50,661 bases of DNA from positions 1 to 50,661 of the forward strand of contig CAMYZO010000010.1 of the NCBI GenBank assembly GCA_947303855.1. Direction: 5' to 3'. Below, one piece after another: positions 44,033 to 50,661 of the stretch. How positions within the stretch are numbered: the first letter of the stretch is position 1; each line of letters starts with the position of its first letter. The notes below the pieces were generated by a model. It was given only the letters and a program-made list of their open reading frames with translations. It did no database searches and was not told the origin of the DNA. The stretch is from an uncultured Prevotellaceae bacterium (lineage in GTDB: Bacteria > Bacteroidota > Bacteroidia > Bacteroidales > Bacteroidaceae). The position numbers were made by a program, and so were the translations under genes.

Positions 44033-46642
44033 TCAATTCTCAATTAACAGTGGTTTGTCTATCAAATGGATAACAGCCGAAGAGGTGGTATGAATCTCCG
44101 ACGCATTCCTGGCCGTGGCAGTGTTGTACTGATACTCACGTGCCATCAGGTTGAAAATACCCGTTGAAGTCAGCACGTGGGCAAGACGGTTGTTGTACTC
44201 GGCAGAGCCACGCATGGAAGGGTTGGCTGTCAGCCAGTCGGTAGTGGCCTTGTCGCAGATGGTAAGACCTTTCTCGTCGAGCATCGTACGCAGCTGGTAG
44301 AAGCGGTGAGTCTCGGCATCAATAAGTGCCGTCTCATGCTCGTCGTCATCGGTGCCGCCGCCTATCACGAGCGAGTTGTCCTGGATGTGGTACTTCAGGA
44401 AGTTGACAATGCCCAGCGAGTCGCTCTCGGCCTGGGCGGTATTGCCGGCTGCCTTGTTGGCCTCGTACTGCTCCCAGGTAGCCAGCTTGCCGGTATTGAT
44501 CAGCTGCTGAATACTCTCATTGGTGGGCACATAAACGGTGTAATGGTAGGTATTGAACGCCGAGAGGTTGTCGGTGGGCGTTGACCACTGGTTGTCGTGC
44601 AGCTTCTCAGTCAGTCCGCTGCTCTCCAACAGGGTACGGAACATGGTGAAGTCGTCATACTCGGCAAGAACGTCCATCACGCTCTTGCGGGTGGTCATGA
44701 TGGGCTCCGAGTCAAGGATATAGGCCTTGCCGTTACCCTCCTTGGTCTGGTCGTAGACTTTGGATATCTGCAGCGGTGTGCCGTTGTCCATCTGGTAGCT
44801 ACCCTCCACGGTGATGTTGTTGGCACTGTTGCCAATGCGCAGATAGGTGCCACCCTTGGTCTGATAGTACTCCTGGCCGTCCTCCACGTCGCCAATGACG
44901 ATATGGTTGTCAAGGATGTCCTTCAGACGGTTCTTAATCTGCCAGAAGTCGGCCTTTCCGATGGAGTCGCCCACCTCGCCAGTAACGGGGTCATAGTTCC
45001 AGATGCTGGCCCACACACGCTCATCCTCATCATCAGGATTAGCACTGGCCACCTTCGATGCGTCCCAGTGGAAGCGGAAGAGCTGCGTCTCGGACTTGCC
45101 GTAGCTGACGGGGTCGATGTACTGCAGCATGGCGTTGTTGTTGGGTATGAAGAGGCTATAACGCGAGTTCAGTGAGTTCAGGTACACATTATAACGGCAC
45201 TTCTGGGCAGCCCAGTAGAGTATCTTCATCCCCTCGTTGGTCAGGGCCGGATAGAGCACGCTGACGAACGATGTGGGCGAGTACACTTTATTGGTAAGAT
45301 AGATGGCACCGTTGCAGCCCAGCCATACGGAGTCGATGGCTGCCAGCTCAACGCCCATGGGGTCGTTGGCATCGTTGAGGATGCTGTTGAACTTCGATGG
45401 TACGGAGATGCTGAACGAGCTGAGCATATTGTTGTTGATAAGCTCGGCCACCACTTCGTCGGGCACGTTAGCCCACGTCTTATACTGCTCGCGCAGAATG
45501 CTGCCGGCTCCGGTCTGCCAGTAGTCGTCCAAAGCCTTGTTGCTGGGAACCATCATCACGGCCATGTCGCGCTGGATGGCGGTATTGGCGGTAGAGGCAT
45601 CGCCGGAGTAATAGGCATTCCACTCAGGATCGTACTTCAGCATCGACACAGGGCCGTTGTCGGGCGACATGCTCAGGGCAACGCCACCCTGCGACTTCTG
45701 CGAGAAGAAGCGCTTCTGGTAGACGGTGTCGGTCCGGTTGTTCTCGTACAGGAAGTTATACTGCATGGTCAGCGAGCCTTCCTGGTCGGGATGCAGGTCG
45801 GGATAGGGGGCACAGAAACGCTCCAGCAGTGTGTTGAAGCTGCTGGCATCGGCCTTTGAGCGGATGACCTCTGCCATGTTGGGCAACGGGGTAATCACCT
45901 CGGCCATGCGGTGGATAAAGCCGTTGGAGCACTTGATGTTGGGCTCAGCCACCTGCACACCATTAATGCTGGCATCGCCGGCTTTGCGGCTGGTAGTGCC
46001 GTTGAACAGGAAATCGTAGTCCTCGTTGGTGATGCGGCGGTTAGTGAGCATCTTCTCAATGAATTGCAGCAGCGTCACCTTCGAATTGTCAGTCATACAC
46101 ACCATCGGCTTGCCCGACTCACGGTAACGCTTCCAGTAGGTGTTGTTAGGCATACGGTCGGCAGTAAGCACGGCTACGGAGTCAAACTCCGACGTCGATG
46201 CGAAACGGCGCATACTCTCACCCTCAATGGGCGGGTTGCCCGGCACGTTGGCCAGGTTGTTCAGCTGTAGCGAGTTGTCCATCATACTGCCAAAGAGCAG
46301 CAGTTTCTTCTGAGAGACTGACAGGTCGCCGTAACTCCGGACGCCCCAGCTGTTGTTGCTGAAGAAACGGGCATAGGCAGCGTCGTCGGCCACGAAGAGC
46401 GTCTTCGAGCCCGTCTTGCCCAGCACGTCACGATAACCCAGGTCGTCAATCAGTTTCACCGTGTTGGTGTAGTTGCCCTGCTCGTCAAGCCACCCGTAGA
46501 TGCTCGTCCCCCATCCGTCAGGGGTCCGCTCGTCAAGGTCGTATTCCTGACATGACAGCAGTGTTCCGCAACCGGCCAACAGCACGCCCGCTGCCAGCAT
46601 CATCTGCCGGCCGCGTTTCCAGAATTGTCTTTCGGTTTTCAT
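44033..46642 (-). CDS. Fasciclin-domain (FAS1) surface lipoprotein, first of operon
   Basis: 869 aa, longer than its two relatives. The lipoprotein signal ends in lipobox LLSC (C31). At least three FAS1-type units can be traced: KTLFVADDAAYARFF with FIHRMAEVITPL; AVMMVPSNKALDDYW with NGAIYLTNKVYSP and SLFIPNNNAMLQYI; HYTVYVPTNESIQQLI near the C-terminus, closing with SSAVIHLIDKPLLIEN. No C-terminal beta-sandwich like that of the two shorter FAS1 proteins is evident. It is the first gene of the outer-membrane operon and follows a promoter carrying the shared operator. Probably surface-exposed and partner of the first SusCD pair; molecular role not established. Confidence 0.83.
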   Translation of the reverse strand: MKTERQFWKRGRQMMLAAGVLLAGCGTLLSCQEYDLDERTPDGWGTSIYGWLDEQGNYTNTVKLIDDLGYRDVLGKTGSKTLFVADDAAYARFFSNNSWGVRSYGDLSVSQKKLLLFGSMMDNSLQLNNLANVPGNPPIEGESMRRFASTSEFDSVAVLTADRMPNNTYWKRYRESGKPMVCMTDNSKVTLLQFIEKMLTNRRITNEDYDFLFNGTTSRKAGDASINGVQVAEPNIKCSNGFIHRMAEVITPLPNMAEVIRSKADASSFNTLLERFCAPYPDLHPDQEGSLTMQYNFLYENNRTDTVYQKRFFSQKSQGGVALSMSPDNGPVSMLKYDPEWNAYYSGDASTANTAIQRDMAVMMVPSNKALDDYWQTGAGSILREQYKTWANVPDEVVAELINNNMLSSFSISVPSKFNSILNDANDPMGVELAAIDSVWLGCNGAIYLTNKVYSPTSFVSVLYPALTNEGMKILYWAAQKCRYNVYLNSLNSRYSLFIPNNNAMLQYIDPVSYGKSETQLFRFHWDASKVASANPDDEDERVWASIWNYDPVTGEVGDSIGKADFWQIKNRLKDILDNHIVIGDVEDGQEYYQTKGGTYLRIGNSANNITVEGSYQMDNGTPLQISKVYDQTKEGNGKAYILDSEPIMTTRKSVMDVLAEYDDFTMFRTLLESSGLTEKLHDNQWSTPTDNLSAFNTYHYTVYVPTNESIQQLINTGKLATWEQYEANKAAGNTAQAESDSLGIVNFLKYHIQDNSLVIGGGTDDDEHETALIDAETHRFYQLRTMLDEKGLTICDKATTDWLTANPSMRGSAEYNNRLAHVLTSTGIFNLMAREYQYNTATARNASEIHTTSSAVIHLIDKPLLIEN

Positions 46643-46695
46643 ACTTTTGTGAGATTTTGATTATTGATAGTTTTCCGTTGTCAGCAATTTCGGTG

Positions 46696-46748
46696 CAAAG
46701 GTATTAATAATTCACGTAACAGGCATTTTCACACGTCCGATTGGCTTT
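46696..46748 (-). promoter_or_regulatory. FAS1/SusCD operon promoter with candidate HTCS operator
   Basis: The -7 box TACCTTTG is the reverse complement of 46696-46703. The first half-site AAAGCC is at 46743-46748 and the second, AATGCC (5 of 6), at 46722-46727, 21 bp apart and 45 nt upstream of the -7. TACCTTTGCACC matches the 551-aa gene promoter exactly. It is divergent from the MATE promoter. Confidence 0.55.
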
Positions 46749-46788
46749 TCTGTTTGTAATTACCTATTATTATAATGTTTCATGAACT

Positions 46789-46823
46789 TTTCTTTTTGTT
46801 TCATAAAAAAATTCGTATCTTTG
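46789..46823 (+). promoter_or_regulatory. Promoter of the MATE gene
   Basis: The -7 TATCTTTG is at 46816-46823, with a TTTTTGTTTC stretch about 17-20 nt upstream as -33. It sits after an in-frame ATG at 46775, so that ATG cannot be the start. Confidence 0.7.
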
Positions 46824-46846
46824 CAAGCCGTTACAGCAAAGGGAAC

Positions 46847-48256
46847 ATGGCAAAAAACAGCGAACAACTACTGGCGTATATACGCGAAGGGCGCACCATG
46901 ACTGGGGGCGAGAAGCTCAGGCTCATCGTCAGCCTCAGCGTGCCCAGCATACTGGCTCAGATTTCAGCCACCGTCATGTTCTTCATCGACGCGGCCATGG
47001 TGGGACACCTCGGCGAACGCGCCACGGCTGCCATCGGACTGGTAGAGACGACCACCTGGCTCATGGGCGGACTGGGGTCGGCGGCCAACATGGGATTCTC
47101 CGTGCAGGTGGCCCACTTCATCGGCGCCAACGACTTCGCTGCCGCGCGCCGCGTGCTACGGCAGGCTCTCGTCTGCTGCCTGCTGTGGAGCCTCATGCTC
47201 ATGACGGCAGCCGTAGCCGTCCACACCCACCTGCCCTACTGGCTCGGCGGCTCGGCCGATATCGCCCGCGACGCCTCGCTCTACTTCATGCTCATCGGCA
47301 TCTTCGGCATCTTCTTCCAGATGGAGGGTCTGGCCGGCTCCATGCTGAAATGCTCGGGCAACATGAAGATACCGTCAATGCTCAACATCATGATGTGCGT
47401 GCTCGACGTCGTCTTTAACTACCTATTTATATATATAATGGATATGGGGGTCGTCGGTGCTGCCATGGGAACGGGAGCGGCCGAGCTCATCACCGCCGGC
47501 CTAATGCTATGGTTCCTGCTCGTCAAGTCGCCGCTATCCCTTCCTCGCTCCACCCTCCTCCTTCCTCGTTTCTCCCTCCACCTTCCTCGAATAGAATCCT
47601 CCGTGGTCAAGACCGCCTTTAAAATTGGAGCTCCCATGGGCCTGCAGCACCTGCTCATGGGCGGCGCACAGATAGTAAGCACCATCATCGTGGCACCGCT
47701 GGGCACCGTGGCCATCGCCGCCAACTCACTGGCCATCACCGTCGAGAGTCTGTGCTACATGCCCGGCTACGGCATTGCCGAGGCAGCCACCACGCTCGTC
47801 GGACAGGGCATCGGTGCCGGACAGCGGCTGCTCACACGCTCCTTTGCCTACATGTCAGTAGCCCTTGGCATTGCCGTCATGACCATGATGGGTGCGCTGA
47901 TGTGGGTCTTCGCCCCCGAGCTGATGGCGCTCATGTCGCCCGTCGAGGCCATCGTCACGCAAGGTGCCCAGGCGCTGCGCATCGAAGCCTGGGCTGAGCC
48001 GATGTTTGCCGCCTCCATCGTCTGCAATGGCATCTTCATAGGAGCCGCCGACACCCTGAAGCCCGCCATCATGAGTCTCACCTCCATGTGGGCCGTCCGC
48101 CTCACCCTGGCCGCCACCCTCGCCCCGCGCTTCGGTCTGCGCGGTGTCTGGACGGCCATGGCCATCGAACTGACCTTCCGTGGCCTCATCTTCCTCGCCC
48201 GCCTCTTCAGGGGCAGCTGGCTGAAGAACGGGGTTACCTCAACTTCACAACCTTGA
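46847..48256 (+). CDS. MATE-family multidrug/sodium or proton antiporter
   Basis: 469 aa from ATG 46847 (MAKNSEQLLAYI). The start was chosen because the promoter -7 box (46816-46823) lies inside the longer reading. Twelve hydrophobic segments are spread in two lobes. MATE marks: LIVSLSVPSILAQISATVMF with IDAAMVGHLG in the first lobe, and TAFKIGAPMGLQHLLMGGAQ with GYGIAEAATTLVGQ in the second. It exports cationic drugs or metabolites across the inner membrane. The loop between segments 6 and 7 (residues about 231-250) is made of 21-nt direct repeats. The 3' end overlaps the convergent ATPase gene by 23 bp. Not functionally linked to the xylan locus as far as can be seen. Confidence 0.9.
   Translation: MAKNSEQLLAYIREGRTMTGGEKLRLIVSLSVPSILAQISATVMFFIDAAMVGHLGERATAAIGLVETTTWLMGGLGSAANMGFSVQVAHFIGANDFAAARRVLRQALVCCLLWSLMLMTAAVAVHTHLPYWLGGSADIARDASLYFMLIGIFGIFFQMEGLAGSMLKCSGNMKIPSMLNIMMCVLDVVFNYLFIYIMDMGVVGAAMGTGAAELITAGLMLWFLLVKSPLSLPRSTLLLPRFSLHLPRIESSVVKTAFKIGAPMGLQHLLMGGAQIVSTIIVAPLGTVAIAANSLAITVESLCYMPGYGIAEAATTLVGQGIGAGQRLLTRSFAYMSVALGIAVMTMMGALMWVFAPELMALMSPVEAIVTQGAQALRIEAWAEPMFAASIVCNGIFIGAADTLKPAIMSLTSMWAVRLTLAATLAPRFGLRGVWTAMAIELTFRGLIFLARLFRGSWLKNGVTSTSQP
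47539..47601 (+). repeat. 21-nt in-frame tandem repeat in the MATE central loop
   Basis: CCTTCCTCG recurs at 47539, 47560 and 47581, exactly 21 nt apart, and the units encode LPRSTLL, LPRFSLH and LPRIESS. The intervening bases are pyrimidine-rich. It lies at the junction of the two MATE lobes. Confidence 0.85.
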
Positions 48257-49502
48257 AGTCATCTATGGTACGGCAGTCCTGGCCATTGCCCAACGTGTCC
48301 TGGCTGCCCACATAGTCTTCCATGTAATATTTGTACAGCGACTTGGCAAAGCCCTCGCGCACCTCACCGTTGGGGAAGCCCAGGGTGAATTTCCGCAAGA
48401 GGGGGTTATAGTCCTTCAACGTCAGGTAGCCGCTCTGAAACAGTACGGGAATAGGATCGCCGATACGCTCCGTGGGAGCGTCGAAGCGTTCGATGGTGGC
48501 CTGGAAATGCTCTATCTGCTGCAGGCTGATGTTGTGCTCGCGCATCACGTTGACAAGCATCGTCGGCGTGCCCGTAGAGAACCAGAAGTTCATGATGTCA
48601 CCCATGACAAAGGCGTTAACGAGACTCCACGGACAGTAGATGTCGGTCATGTTCTTCGTAAAGTGATAGCCATCGTACATCTCCTTCAGGTGCAGTACGA
48701 CATCATCATAGCTGTAGTGAAGGTTCCAGCGCTTGTAGAGCTTATTCATTTTCGCCGTCAGCAACTCGATGTCGGGTTTGAGCTGCGTGAGCAGTTCCTC
48801 CTCGGTGATGCCGCAGATGCCCTCGTAGTTGGGGTCAAAGGTCAGCTGCTGCAGGTTATTCAACTCGCTGAACACCGACAGCTGAGAGAACTTCGAAATG
48901 CCTGTCAGGAACACGAAACGCAGGTACTGCGACTGAGCCTTCAGCGGCGAGAACAGATTGCGCACCCGGTTACGGATATAGTCCTGCAAGTCCGGGTCGT
49001 TAATGCTGTCGAGCATCGGCGCGTCATACTCGTCAATGAGTATCACCACCTTCTCGCCAGTCTGGGCGTAGGCCGTCTCTATCATATTGGTCAGACGCGC
49101 ATCGTAATTCGTCGGATCTTTAGGGTCGGTGATGCCGAACTTCCGTTCCTGCTGTTCCAGAATGGCGTTGAAGGTACCGTGTACAAGATCCTTCTCAAAG
49201 TACTTGCCGTTGCTGAGATCGAGCCGGATAACGGGATACTTCCTCCACTCCTTCTCCTTATTATATATACAAAGCCCCTCGAACAGTTCCTTGCGGCCTT
49301 CGAAATAACAGCGCAGCGTGTCTAACAGCAGCGACTTGCCGAAACGGCGAGGACGGCTGAGGAAGAAATACTTGGCCTCCGTCATCACCATCCTCCATAC
49401 ATACGCTGTCTTGTCTACATACACCGCACCACGCTCACGAATCCAGTCGAACTCCTGTACACCCACAGCATAGCCGCGCTCTTTTGTCTCCGTCTGTTCC
49501 AT
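48234..49502 (-). CDS. AAA-ATPase-like protein, apparently C-terminally shortened
   Basis: 422 aa from ATG 49502; the longer reading starts at a TTG inside the -7 box. An N-terminal YAVGVQEFDWIRERG leads to Walker A SRPRRFGKSLLLDT, Walker B VVILIDEYDAP and a sensor-like LRFVFLTGISKFSQLSVFS. This is the AAA-ATPase-like family common in Bacteroidales, whose members are usually near 500-550 aa and end in a PD-(D/E)XK nuclease-like domain. Here that domain is absent: after ECFAKSLYKYYMEDY-like sequence (about residue 395) only a short unrelated tail remains, ending within the MATE 3' end. I read it as a truncated member, perhaps after a deletion. The family's function is unknown. Confidence 0.75.
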   Translation of the reverse strand: MEQTETKERGYAVGVQEFDWIRERGAVYVDKTAYVWRMVMTEAKYFFLSRPRRFGKSLLLDTLRCYFEGRKELFEGLCIYNKEKEWRKYPVIRLDLSNGKYFEKDLVHGTFNAILEQQERKFGITDPKDPTNYDARLTNMIETAYAQTGEKVVILIDEYDAPMLDSINDPDLQDYIRNRVRNLFSPLKAQSQYLRFVFLTGISKFSQLSVFSELNNLQQLTFDPNYEGICGITEEELLTQLKPDIELLTAKMNKLYKRWNLHYSYDDVVLHLKEMYDGYHFTKNMTDIYCPWSLVNAFVMGDIMNFWFSTGTPTMLVNVMREHNISLQQIEHFQATIERFDAPTERIGDPIPVLFQSGYLTLKDYNPLLRKFTLGFPNGEVREGFAKSLYKYYMEDYVGSQDTLGNGQDCRTIDDFKVVKLR

Positions 49503-49520
49503 AACCTTCGTATTTTGGGG

Positions 49521-49528
49521 CAAAGATA
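49521..49528 (-). promoter_or_regulatory. -7 box of the ATPase gene
   Basis: TATCTTTG (reverse complement) lies about 18 nt before ATG 49502. Bases 49529-49631 hold no other feature I can support. Confidence 0.6.
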
Positions 49529-49631
49529 AGCATTTTCCGCCAAACTGCCAAATCCACGTCTTTGTTTTTCCATTTCCTTTTTATACGAAATAGCATGGAA
49601 CAACTCGATGTGTGGGGCTACATCAGACAAT

Positions 49632-50276
49632 TCATTTTTCAACAATCACTTTATAAGCCATTATAAGAGCTGCCTTTGCATCATACTTCAACATATATGA
49701 CGTACCCTCAACAATCCCTTTCAACCGTCCCATATTGTCAGAAACCTTTACTCCATCAGTAAATACATAATAATCACCGGCTAAACATTCATACGATTCT
49801 TCTCCTATCTTCAATGAATATATTTCAGGTTGTACGCGATAGTAAGTAAAGCCACCCATCTGAGTCATAACTTCCAATGCGTTTTCTGTTAGAGCAGACA
49901 CGAACCATCTATACATGCGACGATAGCCATAACCACTGGACCATAAGTTCAACAAAATGCCATTAGCCATGTAGGTTCCGTATGTCCATGTGTCAAAACC
50001 AAATTCCAGATAGTAATCATAGCCAGTATAAGTTCTGTCGTTGTTGAAAGTCAAAACTTCATAGTACCCTTTCTCTCTGCTTCCCCAAAGCCACTCGCCG
50101 ACCAAAGTGACATCATTCGACTCCGTAGTCTTTTTAACAAATGAGACACTGTCGATACGATCTACTGGAACTTCATACACACTACCATCTCTGTAGTTTA
50201 TCCGCATCACATTTTGCGCATCTGACTTTAAAGCAAAGAGTATAGAAAGAAGAACTGTCAACAAAAGAGTCATCAT
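49632..50276 (-). CDS. Small secreted protein, lipocalin-like domain possible
   Basis: 214 aa from the ATG pair at 50276 (MMTLLLTVLLSILFALKSDA, a signal peptide); the longer reading adds 36 residues unlike a signal. The mature start, MRINYRDGSVYEVPVDRID, is a short motif found after the signal peptide of many Prevotella/Bacteroides secreted proteins. Then a beta-rich body follows (TLVGEWLWGSREKGYYEVLT, YTGYDYYLEFGFDTWTYGTY), with the W-x-W and strand pattern of lipocalin-like domains that bind small hydrophobic ligands. No lipobox is seen. The gene is AT-richer than the xylan locus. Function unknown. Confidence 0.7.
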   Translation of the reverse strand: MMTLLLTVLLSILFALKSDAQNVMRINYRDGSVYEVPVDRIDSVSFVKKTTESNDVTLVGEWLWGSREKGYYEVLTFNNDRTYTGYDYYLEFGFDTWTYGTYMANGILLNLWSSGYGYRRMYRWFVSALTENALEVMTQMGGFTYYRVQPEIYSLKIGEESYECLAGDYYVFTDGVKVSDNMGRLKGIVEGTSYMLKYDAKAALIMAYKVIVEK

Positions 50277-50538
50277 TTTTATTTTCTTTTTATCAAATAC
50301 TTCAAATAAGTTTGCACATCTCCTAAAGACCCTATTTGACGAACAGATAGCCCAAACTGGCAGAGCATTCGCTTCCATTTTCATTTACGTCTTCAAAAGA
50401 GTCAAAACCACAATTAGGGAATCACTCCATTTTATTACGGCCAACTCCAAATGGGGCGAGCCTGTTTCTTATGCTACGGCCAGGCGGATGGACTGGACAT
50501 TTAACGGAATGCGATGATGTTTCATCAAAAAGAATGGC

Positions 50539-50661
50539 TTATTTATGAAAAAGATGATACCACTTACGTTTTCGCGGGAAGTTTCTTTCTATACGGTCAA
50601 TTTGTTCAGACACCGCAAGTTCAGCATAATTATGTAATTGTTTTGCCGTAAGTCTTTCATT
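50539..50661 (-). CDS. 3' end of an unidentified gene (partial)
   Basis: The last 40 codons of a frame that enters from the right edge (LTAKQLHNYAELAVSEQIDR ... KWYHLFHK, then TAA). Composition is protein-like (charged, helical), with no recognisable family. The 262 bp between this stop and the secreted-protein gene (50277-50538) show no further gene. Confidence 0.4.
   Translation of the reverse strand, partial: NERLTAKQLHNYAELAVSEQIDRIERNFPRKRKWYHLFHK

Noticed and set aside
46775..46846. Longer N-terminus for the MATE protein
   Set aside because: The -7 box TATCTTTG at 46816-46823 lies inside it, so transcription would start downstream of that ATG.
49503..49523. Longer N-terminus for the ATPase starting at TTG
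   Set aside because: The TTG is part of the promoter -7 box; ATG 49502 is the sensible start.
49415..49645. 76-aa frame on the minus strand overlapping the ATPase 5' end
   Set aside because: It overlaps the ATPase in another frame and continues through the promoter; no family likeness.
1..50661. tRNA or rRNA genes and complete insertion sequences
   Set aside because: I saw no cloverleaf, rRNA-like block or transposase; nearly all of the window is covered by protein genes.

Overview
The window comes from a Bacteroidota chromosome, most likely Prevotella or a close relative. Evidence seen in the sequence: promoters have the Bacteroidetes -7 box TAnnTTTG, start codons follow A-rich leaders instead of Shine-Dalgarno sites, and there are two SusC/SusD pairs, a one-protein hybrid two-component regulator (HTCS) and several T9SS-like C-terminal tails. 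The genus is inferred.

Layout. 1-501: a 318-bp inverted-repeat element, then the promoter of a Tat-exported aldo/keto reductase (502-1866). 1894-8429 (minus): an operon GH31 -> GH3 -> GH43. 8628-12684 (plus): GH51 arabinofuranosidase and GH10 xylanase. 12731-19713 (minus): GH98 -> GH43-CBM6-esterase fusion -> GH43-CBM6. 19845-25649 (minus): a 1257-aa modular secreted protein, a 51-aa acidic small protein and a 551-aa secreted protein with two related beta-sandwich modules. 26082-29984 (minus): the HTCS regulator, followed by a second inverted-repeat element. 30302-46642 (minus): a seven-gene outer-membrane operon FAS1 -> SusC -> SusD -> FAS1 -> FAS1 -> SusC -> SusD. The right flank is unrelated: a MATE transporter, an ATPase that looks C-terminally shortened, a small secreted protein and the 3' end of one more gene.

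How it works together (inference from families). This is a polysaccharide utilization locus for a decorated xylan such as glucuronoarabinoxylan. Surface lipoproteins and CBM-rich secreted proteins would capture the chain. GH10 and GH98 would cut the backbone. SusC/SusD would import oligosaccharides. GH43, GH51, GH31, GH3 and the esterase would strip side chains and release xylose and arabinose. No GH67 or GH115 alpha-glucuronidase is in the window. The HTCS would sense a periplasmic oligosaccharide and switch the locus on.

The most interesting signals lie outside the genes. Four PUL promoters carry the same two half-sites (AAARCC, then AAAGCC 21 bp later) at exactly the same distance from the -7 box, while the HTCS gene itself has a complete -33/-7 promoter and no such box; this is a candidate HTCS operator. 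Short heptamer and palindromic repeats fill the operon spacers and have also entered reading frames in frame: the GH43 linker, a GH3 loop and a SusC signal peptide. A separate 21-nt tandem repeat lies in the central loop of the MATE transporter.
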